DNA of 64,000 nt. Origin: Lantana camara (taxonomy: Eukaryota > Streptophyta > Magnoliopsida > Lamiales > Verbenaceae). This document shows, in pieces, positions 1-10,678 of this stretch (its first letter is position 1; each line of letters starts with the position of its first letter). The stretch lies in assembly GCA_037501455.1 (NCBI GenBank), contig CM074865.1, positions 38,794,501 through 38,858,500 on the forward strand, read 5' to 3'. The notes below the pieces were generated by a model, which saw only the letters and a list, made by a program, of their open reading frames with translations, did not search any database and was not told the origin of the DNA. A program made the translations under genes and the position numbers.

Positions 1-585
1 ACAGAAGCTCGGGCAACATATCAACATATCAGAAACATGTATAACATATCCCAAAACATGATCAACATGTAAAACGGGAACAGAACGTGTACTGTCATAT
101 CAACATATCCAGAAGCGTATCAACATATCAAGAACAATAACATGCTAACAATAAATGAAATGGCATGATCCTATCAACGGTCCTAATGGTATCTTGAAGC
201 AACTCTAAGACTCATGCAATGACAGTTAGGGAAAGCAGTAAACAAATATTCAACATAAAGCCGAAAGTGTTATAACTGTGCAAGGTTTGGTAAAATTTAC
301 TACAGGCCACATGTTAACAGTATTAATTCAAAATGGGGAGGACCCGATACTATCGAGTTGACTCCCTTACAGGCCTTACCAATCCGTCCAACCCTGCTGA
401 AAATACCCTAGTAGGTACCAAGTCATCTGAACCGTCATCCGTGGTGCCAAAAGTCGGGGATCATCTACCAGAGCTATACATCCCCTCATCCAAAAGTCAG
501 TCCTGAACTGTCCTGGCTATACGTCCGCCATCCATAGATAGATATATATGCATCAGTACTATATACAGAAATCTCCTATCAGCAA

Positions 586-1266
586 TCAACCCTGATAACT
601 GTGGTCCAAAGAACCCCTGGTGGTGTCATCAGAAACGGCAACGACCTCACCCTGTCCGTGTCCAGCTGGCTCATCTCCGCCATCATCATCATCATCAGAC
701 CCTCCATCGCCTCCATCAGACTGCTCCTGCATAGGCTCGGGCTCCTGAGAAGCCTGACTGACATCCTGACCCTCGACCTCCTCAACTGCCTGCTCATCGG
801 ATAAGTGATAGGTATCGTACAGGCGAGCTCTCACACGGGCACGGTAGTGCTGGTGACGCTCCATAGAGGTGTCGCGATCAATAGTCATCTGCATAAGATC
901 TGCCTCCAGCTCAGAAATACGAGCAGCCCTCTGATCAGCAATATGAGTCATCTCTGCAGCATGCTCACGAGCGATGTCCCTGTCAATCTGGTACTGCAGT
1001 GACTGATCCTGATAGCGCAGAGACTCCAACCTGACCTCACGGGTCCTCTGATACTCCTGAAAGTAACCATCTCTCTCAGACTCGAGATAGTGCACAACTC
1101 TGTTAGGATAGGAATACCCAGGTCTGCCACTGTTCCTAGACCTACGCCAGGTGTAGAAACGAGTGCCTCCACGGCGAGAAACTGCCACAGTACGCGGGGC
1201 CTCAAACTGCTCAAAGAAAGCCTCATCCATCTGCTGATTAGGATCCTGGTGTGGCTGAACTGCCAT
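586..1266 (-). CDS. Unrecognised 226-aa coiled-coil/acidic protein of the left-edge retroelement
   Basis: The frame is open from 1401, but I choose the ATG at 1266: it has a good context (AGCTATGGCAG) and the protein looks ordered from there. The first third is basic and aromatic (RRGGTRFYTWRRSRNS). A long charged helix follows (about residues 60-145, many E, R, Q), likely a coiled coil. The C-terminal 80 residues are disordered and very acidic (DGGDGGSDDDDDGGDE). There is no zinc knuckle, protease D-S/T-G or RT motif. It is the first frame after the PBS, where gag normally lies, so it may be a divergent gag or a novel element-encoded protein. I do not recognise the family. It could also be a chance frame in a non-autonomous element, but its length and composition argue against this. 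Confidence 0.5.
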   Translation of the reverse strand: MAVQPHQDPNQQMDEAFFEQFEAPRTVAVSRRGGTRFYTWRRSRNSGRPGYSYPNRVVHYLESERDGYFQEYQRTREVRLESLRYQDQSLQYQIDRDIAREHAAEMTHIADQRAARISELEADLMQMTIDRDTSMERHQHYRARVRARLYDTYHLSDEQAVEEVEGQDVSQASQEPEPMQEQSDGGDGGSDDDDDGGDEPAGHGQGEVVAVSDDTTRGSLDHSYQG

Positions 1267-1433
1267 AGCTATACAGAAGATACCACAGATATGAAATCCA
1301 GATAACAGAACCATACAATCCCCAAATATCCTGTCTCGATGCAATATGAGAATGATCCTGGATGCAATGCGTGAACAATCCATGATGCAACATGAGAGCA
1401 ATCTAGGTTAAGTCTCTTCTTACTTAACCCGAC

Positions 1434-1445
1434 GCTCTGATACCA
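1434..1445 (-). other. Primer-binding site (initiator tRNA-Met)
   Basis: The minus strand reads TGGTATCAGAGC, complementary to the 3' end of plant initiator tRNA-Met, the commonest primer of plant LTR retrotransposons. It lies 9 bases beyond the LTR end at 1455 and just upstream of the internal ORF. Confidence 0.8.
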
Positions 1446-2322
1446 CCTCAGGGCTGTAACGCCCCCGCCCGTACCAGAACAAGAGGAGAGCGGCGTCTCA
1501 ACCCCCGCACTGAAGCACCCCTCAAGTAATGGTGTGAGCCATCACTCAAGAAATACTCCAGCGAACGGCTGTCTATCAGAACTATACATGTACAATGATG
1601 TGGCTATGCAGCGGAAAATCAGAGTATTTTAAAACTTTTCAAAACATGTGCGTGATGGCATGTAACAAGCAAGAACATATTGATCGTGTAAGAGAGACTC
1701 GGCATATCAGAACATATAACAGATAAACATATAAGTACCGATACAACAGAGTTCCAAATATCGGTAACCGAGTAGCAGAAAGAGTATAACAAATATACTC
1801 AAGTATTCAGAAACATATACAGAAGCATTAAGTGATGCAGCCATAAAACATATGCAGGACACAAAAGGAAGTAATACTAAGTCCTGACAGAAACAAAAAT
1901 GACAATCTAGAGCTTCAAGATACCTCTAGACTGCGGCTGCAAGACCTGAAACCACGAGGCAAGAAAACGGGAGAGGTATTAGTCAAAAGGACTAAGTGAG
2001 GGAATACTTTAAAGAAAGTACTGAATTAAAGAACTTGAAGTAACGTTCGAAACTGTTAAATGCAATGCTTTGAAGAAGAACTTGAAACAAGTTCGGTTGA
2101 TAAAACTCTTTGAATGCGATGCTGTAAAAGAATGCACGTTATAAAACATTTTCATGAATGCTATCACACGCGCACACATATGCTGTTGATGGTTCATAGT
2201 TCTTTCATAAAACGGGATAAGGGTAAAGTGAACTTTTCCAGATATGAACCATCCTTTATGAAACAGAATTTTGCCCGCAAGCTAGGCTCCTCCACCTTAC
2301 TCCAGAAAACATGATTTGGTTT

Positions 2323-2471
2323 GAGCATCGGACCAGGATCAACAATAATTCCACGTATAGTAGAGTATCGGACCAAGATCAACAATAACCCCACACAAAG
2401 TAGAGCATTGGACCAAGGTCAACAACAACTCCGCACACAGTAGACTATTGGACCAAGGTCAACAACAACTC
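2323..2471. repeat. 40-bp minisatellite, nearly 4 copies
   Basis: Units begin at 2323, 2363, 2403 and 2443, exactly 40 bases apart. Each contains GGACCA(A/G)G(A/G)TCAACAA. Units 3 and 4 are the most alike, as expected of a tandem array grown by slippage or unequal exchange inside the LTR. Confidence 0.85.
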
Positions 2472-3630
2472 TTACCAACACATACAAACATGCACCATCC
2501 TCCACCGGTTGTCACTTCGGGTAGCTAGCCCTAGGCGACCTGTAAACATGTAATTGGGAACAGATTTGCTGTCCGTTCCCAGACAGATTGTCCTGACTTA
2601 ACAAACCTCCTGTTAAAAGTCGGTGTCAATTGTCTAAGTGTGGCGGCCGGTATTGGTGATGTCGTTGGCGCTCACCTCCCGAGCATCACCTCCACACATA
2701 ACCGCCGGGCCCAAACTGTAAACTGTATGCTTGCATTTAAGATTAGCAGTGACCAGAGTAACACTCCAGTATACTAACTTAACATGTGAAACTGAAACTG
2801 TAACATATGATGCTGTCTGTAAAACATATGATTCTGTCTGAAAACATGTGAAACTGTCTGTAAACTGTACTTTGAAAACATGTGCAAAACATGTAACTGT
2901 CTTTGAACAAGAATGCAGAACTTTGGAAAACATGTACTGTTGATCAAGGTATACTATTAAAGTATGAATGATCCTTTCAAGAGAATGTCCCGATAAAAGG
3001 GATAGTTCAAAACAAGGTTTAGCTTTGAATTTCAAAACATATGATACGATAGTATAATCGTGGTTCCAGTTGGAAAACATTTATAACTTCACCTCACCTA
3101 TCAGTAACAAAGGTAGGTAGACAGATTAAGCGGTGCCCTGGGGATCCCAGTGCTCAACTTTAACTCCTGTAGGTGGTGTACTAGAGTGAGCTTAACAACT
3201 AAGACCCACTACTAACCAAGATGCATATGAAATGCAAGAAACAATGAACAAGGAACATGTAAAGAACATGTAACACAAGAGAGTAATACCATTTAAGGTA
3301 TTCAAGAAAGGTAACACACAAAGGAATACATCAAAGTGAGTTACTCTTAACGTTAGACTATGATCTTACTATAACCGAGTAAGCTTTAGTCAAATTATGA
3401 ATCCTATCGCAAACCTTAGGTTAAGAAACAAGTCCACGAAAGAAAACACATTTTGAAAACACATTTTAGACCCTGGATATGGAAACCCTAGGTGCAAATG
3501 TCTATAGAGAAAGCACAAGTTTTTAATTCATTTTTACTATTCAAAAGCACTATTCAAAAGTACTATTCCAGATTACTATTCACGATTACTATTCACATGT
3601 CGGGTCAAAGGGTCGGGTCAAACCCTTACT

Positions 3631-3674
3631 ATACACACACCCACACACACACGGCATGCACACACACACACACC
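3631..3674. repeat. CA-rich microsatellite
   Basis: An imperfect (AC)n run interrupted by CCC and GGCATG lies inside the long LTR. Confidence 0.8.
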
Positions 3675-4470
3675 CTAATCAAATTATGATCTTGATTATA
3701 ACCTATAGTTTCAAGTTCAAGTTAATATAATCAAGTGTGATCTAGGTTAAAGGTATAACCTATAGTTAAGAGATCCAATTAAGGCATAAGATCAAGTTAT
3801 GAAACACTATTCTATCTTAGGTTATAACGTGTGACACTATTAAAGTGTACAACATGATCAAGGCACTAATCCATTAATCCAAATCATACCATAAGCTCAA
3901 TTCATAAATCAAGAGTCATATAACAATGTGACAACATGTCACAACATATATCATATCATATCATAAACCTTTAGGCATGTAACATGTAACAATTTAATTC
4001 CATATCAACATGTAACAAGTTGTGACATAATAAATTGTAAATCACTATTCCATTAGCAAACATGCATGAACATAATTCAAATTCCATAATCATGCATCAA
4101 TGCTCATAATATAACATTCATATCACATGATCATAGCATATACTAGAGCAATTCATAACATATTCAAGCATATACTATACAATTAAAACATATAAACAAC
4201 TACACAAACATATCATAAAAACTATATAATAAATGCATAAAATAAAATCCTATATGGCTTAGGGAAGACCCTAAGACCCAACCTAAACATAATATAAACA
4301 TACCATAACATAAAAACATAAACTAAACTAACATAACATAAACTAAATCATAAAATAAAACAAACCTAGCTCTAATGGGGGGAGTGGCCGACGGCAATGA
4401 GGGGGAGAGGGAGAGAAGAAAGGGTGTTGTTAACACAACTTTGAGCAAGGAATGAAATGCCATGAACCCT

Positions 4471-4480
4471 CTATTTATAG
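4471..4480 (-). promoter_or_regulatory. TATA box of the left-edge LTR
   Basis: The minus strand reads CTATAAATAG, a good plant TATA box, about 1.07 kb into the LTR. Transcription toward lower coordinates would start near 4445. It is the best-formed core promoter I see in this LTR. Confidence 0.55.
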
Positions 4481-5549
4481 CTGAAGATAAGCCCCTCACC
4501 TTGGAAATAAAATGTGGAGAAGGGTAGGAGAGCAAAAATTAGATAGATTCTCTTGGAAGCTTTAGGCATCATGAAGCTAAAATGGGACTGCTGGGGGTAT
4601 TTCTGTAATTTCGTCCCCCAAGACTCAAGGATAAGTGGCTGGAAGTTTAACCATTCCGACGGCAAGAAAATTAGCTTCGAAACGCATATTCATTCGTCGA
4701 AATCGGATTTACCGTTTGAAAGATACATTCGTTTTAGTGAATAAAAGTTTTGAGCTCGAAACTCGACATGAGTGAAAAACGACTTTCTAGAATGATTTTC
4801 AAGTCCGGATTGCTTCTAAAATTCAAGAAATAAATCGAGAAGCGTTTTGAGTCCAAAATCGACTATAAAACGTTTTACCGTTAAAAAGTTGAAAACGTAG
4901 GATGAATAGTGAATTCTCACGTACGAACGTACGCTTCAAATTTTCAAGCTAGGACTTGAATCAAGAGTTGTAAAACATCTCAAAAATCTTGAAATAGCTC
5001 ATGTAGTGCAAATCCGAAGAGAAAACATTTTCCGAATGAAACCGTTCGTAAAAGGAATAGTAAACTAGGGTTTTCAAAAACGTTTTCAATAAAACAAAGT
5101 CCCGGAATGGATTTCCAAGCCAAGAATGATTTCAAAAGACTCGTCTCGATTCAAGGATCGATTCGACTGTAACTTGGGTAGAAAAAGGTATCAGAATCAA
5201 AAGCTCATTTTCTGATGAATAGTAACTTTGGTCGGTAAGTTCCAAAAATACCCTTATGGCTCAAGAAAGACTCTCTGAGCTCGGGAAACAAGTTCAAACG
5301 ATTGGGAAACATGTATGATGAACCTCTAGGGTTCGAGTAGCAATATGAACAAGGTAGGCTCGGGTTATGAATAGTAAACTGAATCAAAGGTCAAGAATTC
5401 CCCTTAAAACATGTCAGAACATATACGAGCACCAAGTTCATGTAAGAATGCAATGCATGATGATTCAAAAAGTTGGATCACGGTCTATAAACGCTTTACC
5501 ACTGCCTTAACTTACTGTTTTCATCCAGGCCCTGTTTTGGGCTGTTACA

Positions 5550-7548
5550 ATGTGGGCTAGAAATACGAGCACGTAGGGGTTATAGGTCGTTTAACTAAAA
5601 GAAAAAAATCCTAAACCTCACCTTACACCGACGGAGCCAAGAACGAGATAGATGATCCACCCCGGAATCACCACGGCTCACGAAACACCACCCCAGGTGC
5701 TCCTGCACAAACTGAAGACAGAACACAGAACTTAGACTAAAGGATGAACCACATAGACGCACGGCGAATGCATAGGCTTTAAGAGATGCAAACACTTAGG
5801 AAAAACTCATATTCAAATCAATTACATTCAATTCAATACATTACATAGCCCCACATATTCATTTATAATCATATAGCACGTTCATGTGCACAATTAATGC
5901 ATATCACAAGGCGGAGACACGTAACAAGGTGCATATGTGCCTCGTGCAATCAATTCATATTACTTAAGCAACATAAAATGCATATAAGAACAAATTCATA
6001 CACATAAACATGGTATAACAAGTTAGGAACAAGTTCGGAGGTGGGAAGATACGAGAAAAACTGAATAAAACACAAAATAGAGCTCCGAGTGAAAATAGGT
6101 CAAGCTGACAGTTTTACCGAAACGGACAAGCTGTAGGAAAATCGGCATACCTTGAGTTTGAGAAGTTAGAATTGAGTTTTGTTTCTTGAAAATTAAACTA
6201 GACACATAGATCTTTCTAATGATATATGGCACGAATCATGGTTCAAAGGGATCCGAAAATGGCTGAGGTTTGAAATTGAACGAGTGCAAAATTTCGGTGA
6301 AGTGGCGACACCAAATTAAAACGGTTTTATCTCACAATCTAGAACGAATTTTAAAGTGATTCCAATTGGAGAGTGTTCTAGACTCAAATAGGTTGATCGT
6401 ATCTGAAATTCAGGTGAAACGGATCTCGGATGAAGGGGTACCCGGTTGGGGACATTACAAGGCAAAAGTTCCCCTCCCGGGGAAAACAGTCCAGAGACTT
6501 TCTGCACTCAAGGTCCCTGCTCGGGGACCATTTTAGGTATAAAGTTTCCCACGCGGGGAACCTTTCTGGGCAGCCAAAATGTAGCAGAAACAAGGCTTAA
6601 TGTAGGAGAAGCTAAAAATCATCAAAACCACCTCAAATCTCAACCAAATCAAGCAAGAATCAAGGTATAACATCACACATACATACTCTATCATATATCT
6701 CAAGTTCAAGGCATGAAATCAAGTATATAACAAGTTTCCATTAAAATTCATTTAAGCTCCAACAATGGAGTTTCATATAATACACAACCAACAACAAGAA
6801 TTCCTATAAATATACGACAATGGAACTCACGGGAACAACATACGTAAATCCTGGAGCAAATAATTCAAGAAAGGAAGCAAGGGAACAAAATTCACAAGAA
6901 TGCTACTATTTATTCTTCAACATTCAATCACCAACACAAGGTTTCAAGAATAAACAATCGGATAGAATGAAAGTTCGTGTTACAAGGAGTCGTAATCTTA
7001 CCTCGATTTGCCGGAGAAGTGAAGAATGAAGTCGAACTTGAGCTTGAAAGGGTCTAGGGCTTGGGAGTCTTCTTCTCTCTCTCTTCCATGGCTGAAATGT
7101 CAAAATGAGAAGTAAAAGGGTTATGTTTCAGCTCAAAAAGAGCTGAAAATGGGTCGGTTTAAAGAGAAAACAGGTCGGGTCAAAAGATTCAGTCCATTTG
7201 GATCGGATTTTAAAATGGTAGGGCTATCAAACGGGCTCAGAAAAATGCAAGGTTAGGTTCCTTAGCTCCCAATCTTTGTTACGAGTCCGCGTCACTTCTG
7301 GAATTCGAATTCGAATTCCCGAGCCCAATTTATGCCTTTCGAAACCAAAGGCACGCTAAGCGAGTTAGGCCCTCAAGTCCCTCAACCAAAAAAAATGGTT
7401 TAAAACCATAACAAACAAACTCCAAAACGAGGAACGGGCATATAAACACGTTTATGAATCACATAATTACAATTAAAACAATTAAATTACATAATAAAAC
7501 TCACTCGTGACGTCATACTTGGATTGCCGAGAAGACGAGGTGTCATAG
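5550..7548 (-). repeat. Truncated Gypsy LTR, minus orientation
   Basis: On the minus strand it starts TATGACACC at 7548 and matches the plus-strand LTR beginning at 8458. Shared landmarks are the ATGACGTCACGAGTGAG block, a splice-donor-like GGTAAGAT near 7000, the segment beginning GTGTCGCCACTTC near 6310, and the GTAAGGTGAGG block near 5620. It stops at 5550, where the left-edge element is inserted. Between 6460 and 6565 it carries three GC-rich inverted repeats such as GGTCCCTGCTCGGGGACC. Confidence 0.65.
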
Positions 7549-8059
7549 TGTTAGCCCCCTCACTAGTCATTAGGACTAACCTTCGTTGTTGTTTCCTTTT
7601 TTCCCCTATCTTTGAGTTACAGGTACCGTCAGACTTGAGCTAGGCAGCAAGTCTGTCTTTGAGTCACACTTGTTTCTTAGTTCGGGACTTTATTCTTGCA
7701 TTTGTAGTGGTTATGTTTAGTACTTATGAATCTAACAAGTTATGTATTTATGAACACTTGGATACTTAGAATATTTTGGCCAGGTCAGTCATTGTACATT
7801 TGTAAGTGAATTTAGTATGCTCTTTATAACTCTATGATATAAGTTGATCTTGGGTATTTGATATGAATTGTTTAAATCGTTTTTCGCTATAATTTGAATT
7901 ATTTTGCACTCTGATTGAGGGTCTAGTCCGCCTAGCTTACGCGTGTGTTTTGTTTGTCTCCCATTCGCTATTGTTTGATGCGTGTGCGGACTCTCCATTT
8001 TGTTACACGTGTCGAACTCTAGTGCGGGGGATGTGGTGCCCATCATTCGGGGTGCTACA
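7549..8059 (+). repeat. 3' end of an older plus-strand Gypsy LTR
   Basis: The sequence parallels 13080-13517 (GTCTCCCATTCGCTA, then the GTGCGGGG motif) and ends GGGGTGCTACA at 8059, the usual 3' end of these LTRs. It is the U5 part of a plus-strand LTR. Its 5' part was displaced by the minus-strand element that starts at 7548. Confidence 0.5.
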
Positions 8060-8457
8060 GATAGACTCTTCAAACCTTAGATCATTGACAAGGAAGAGAT
8101 TTGGTTGAGCTTGGTCGTGTGAAAGGCATGAGTTCTTTAACTACTCCATTCGAGAAAACACTGAGCTCGAGAGTTGACCCAAATGAATTCAAACGGTGAG
8201 AGATGAATCTATTTTAGACCCTCTTTATCGTGCGAGTCGACCGAGCAATTCAAATAACCGGATTAAATTGGAGATTCGAATCACTACTTCGGTGCTTGAA
8301 GCAAACGATTGAACCCGCCTGTGTTTGAAGACCTTTGTCGGGCTAATCCTTGTCGGGATGTCGCGAACCCGAACTTCGGTGAATACGGGAGAGTGCTCAT
8401 AGTTTAACTCGAGCGGTAGAACCTGGGGACCAGGTTCTCTTAAGGAGGAGAGATTAT
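8060..8457 (+). mobile_element. Internal remnant of plus-strand Gypsy element with polypurine tract
   Basis: No PBS or reading frame is recognisable, so most of the interior is deleted. It ends in AAGGAGGAGAGAT (8445-8457), a polypurine tract directly before the 3' LTR start TATGACGCCC. Confidence 0.5.
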
Positions 8458-8974
8458 GACGCCCTGTCTCTTCGGTAATTTTGGTATGACGTCACGAGTG
8501 AGTTTAATTACGTAATTTAATTGTTTTTATTTCAAATGTATGGATTACATGACGTCGCATGCCCTACATGTGAACTTGATCTTTATTTCAAGTTATTTGT
8601 TACCTTAGAATTTGATTATTATGTGATCGGACACAAATGTCCATTTGAATTAAGTTTAGGGACCTAATCGATATTAAGGTTTTTAAGCCGTTCTCCGGTT
8701 AACTTGAGCTCGAGGATTCAGATTCGAATTCCAAGTTTACAATTGGATTTGTTTCGAAATTTGGGTCCAACGGAACAAGCCTCATATTTTTCTGAAGCCA
8801 TTTGGACCACCCACCGATTTAAATTCGAACCGAACCCTTCTCGAACCGAACCGAACCGGTTTTCTTGAAACCAAACCACTCTCTCTTTCCCTCATTTTCC
8901 ATCTTCACATTTCCAGAGAAGGAAAATGAAGAGAAGAAGGGTTTTCAACCCCATACCTATGAGCTCAAGTTCCG

Positions 8975-10678
8975 CACGGAAAACCGACGGGAAAAAACCG
9001 ATGGAAAATTCCGTCGGTTTTCCATTGGAATTTCTGATGGAAAACTGACGGAATTCCCACGGCCAAGAAAAATTGCATTCCAACGGAAAAATTGGCAAAA
9101 TTTTAAAAAAAATCGAGCCAAAAATTCCAACGGAAATCCATCAGTTTTTCGTTGGAAATTTTGGCGCAATTCTGAAAACAAATTGCACCAAAAATACCAA
9201 CGGAATTTTTCCGTTGGAATTTCCATTGAATGAAAAATTCCAACGGAAAATCGATTGGAAAATCCCGTCAATATTTTTATTCTTCTTTAGAAAAAACCAA
9301 GAGAATTTTTTCCGTTGGTTTTCCGTTGGAATTTTCATTGAAAGAAAAATTCCAACGGAAAACCGACGGAAAATCCCATCTGTATTTTTATTCTTCTTTA
9401 AACCAACGGAATTTTTTTCGTTAGCTTCCGACGGAAAATCCCATCGATTTTTTTATTCTTCATTAAAAAAGAAACCAACGAAAATCCCATCAGTATTTTT
9501 ATTCTTCTTTAAAAAAAACCAACGGAATTTTTTTCGTTAGCTTTTCGTTGGAATTTTCAAAGGAAAAATAATTCCAACGGAAAATCCTAACGGTTTTTTT
9601 AATTCTTCATTAAAAAAAACAAACGGAATTTTTTCCGTTGGAATTTTCAAAGAAAAAAAAATTCCGACGGAAAATCCCCGTCGGTTTTTTTATTCTTCAT
9701 TAAAAAAGAAACCAACAGAATCGTTTCCAATAGTTTTCTGTTGGAATTTTCGTTGAAAGAAAAATTCCAACAGAAAACCAACGAAAATCCCATCGGTAAT
9801 TTTATTCTTCTTTAGAAAAAACCAACGGAATTTTTTTCGTTAGTTTGCTGTTGGAATTTTCAATGCAATAAAAATTTCGTTGGTTTTTCGTCGGTTTCCC
9901 GTTGGTTTTTCCGTTAGAATTTTTCAATCAAATTTAATTAGAAAAATATGATTATAGTTAATAACAATAATTATATATTTAAAAATTATATAATATACAA
10001 ATTATAAATTATTAATATGATATTTTATATAATTTTAAGTATATACATTATTAATTAATACACAAAAGTATATAAGCTAACAATTTTTATATTATATCTC
10101 AATAAATATGATTATATTTAATTCAAATAATCATATATTTAAAATTTTATATTTTAAATTAATAACAAAAAGTATTTAAATAATTAATTGAAATAAATGT
10201 ATAAATATATTTAAAGACATAATATTAAAAAGAAGTAAGTTGTCCAAGTTGGTAAGGGAGTCACCATTCTTCCTTGGAGACCCGAGTTCGGGGTGTTGGT
10301 GTGGCTCGTTTTCGGGGTATTTCGGGTCTCACAAATAAAATTTTTATTTATTTTTTATTCTTTTTTCCGACGGAATACCAATGGAAAATTCCGTTGAAAT
10401 TCCGACGGTTAGCTTAAAAATTAAATCATTTTTGTTCCGTTGGATTTCCGTTGAAAAAAAAATTCCGACGGAAAACCTACGGAAATTGTCTGTTGGTTTT
10501 TTGTTAGAATTCCGTTGGACACCAATTCCTTCGGTACCCAATTCCGACAATGGTTTTTCCCACGGACGCCATCCCGTTGGTTTTCCGTCGGAAATATGTT
10601 TTTCCAACGGAAAACCGACTGAAAGCCTAAAAATTCAGTCGGTTTTTTCGGTCGGTTTTCGACAGTTTTTTTGTAGTA
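8975..10678. mobile_element. Non-autonomous CACTA (En/Spm)-like element
   Basis: The 3' end reads TTTTTTTGTAGTA, one base from the CACTA terminus (CACTACAAAAAAA inverted). Both flanks are dense arrays of short direct and inverted repeats of the type TTCCGTTGGAATTTTC and AATTCCAACGGAAAA (8978-9930 and 10366-10662), the typical subterminal repeats of plant CACTA elements. The 5' terminus is degraded: only CAC remains before the array. The middle is AT-rich and carries a tRNA-like segment. There is no transposase. Comparison with the uninterrupted LTR at 6990-7080 places the insertion just after a shared GCTCAAGTTC. The many overlapping frames here are artefacts of the repeat. Confidence 0.6.
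10236..10340 (+). repeat. tRNA-like / SINE-like segment
   Basis: GTCCAAGTTGG (10242-10252) and GAGTTCGGGGT (10284-10294) resemble RNA polymerase III A and B boxes at a tRNA-like spacing. The segment is followed by a T/A-rich tail. It could be a degraded tRNA-derived SINE. No full cloverleaf is seen. Confidence 0.35.

Larger units (their letters stand above)
1..5549 (-). mobile_element. LTR retrotransposon, 5' part (long-LTR, probably non-autonomous)
   Basis: Read on the minus strand, a 4.1-kb LTR (5549 to 1455, TG...CA ends) is followed by a primer-binding site complementary to initiator tRNA-Met and then by an internal region that leaves the window at base 1. The only sizeable frame inside is a 226-residue protein with no gag, protease or polymerase motif. 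The very long LTR and lack of visible pol resemble large retrotransposon derivatives (LARDs). Pol could still lie to the left of the window. It is inserted into an LTR of another Gypsy family whose sequence resumes at 5550. Confidence 0.65.
1455..5549 (-). repeat. 5' LTR of the left-edge element (about 4.1 kb)
   Basis: On the minus strand it starts TGTAACAGCCC and ends GGGCGTTACA. The PBS lies 9 bases beyond its 3' end. A TATA box at 4471-4480 fixes the orientation and splits it into about 1.1 kb of U3 and about 3 kb of transcribed R/U5. It holds a 40-bp minisatellite and a CA microsatellite. The partner LTR is outside the window, so the ends are inferred from the terminal motif and PBS only. 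Confidence 0.65.

Noticed and set aside
3631..3674. Regular short repeats considered as a CRISPR array
   Set aside because: It is a simple CA microsatellite in a plant LTR, with no repeat-spacer structure.
8865..9540. Overlapping frames of 60-155 codons on both strands
   Set aside because: They are translations of the TTCCGTTGG-type subterminal repeats. Every frame gives the same FRWKF/NGKP-like repeats.
10236..10340. Functional tRNA gene
   Set aside because: Box-like motifs are present but no acceptor stem or full cloverleaf is seen, so it is listed only as a SINE-like segment.
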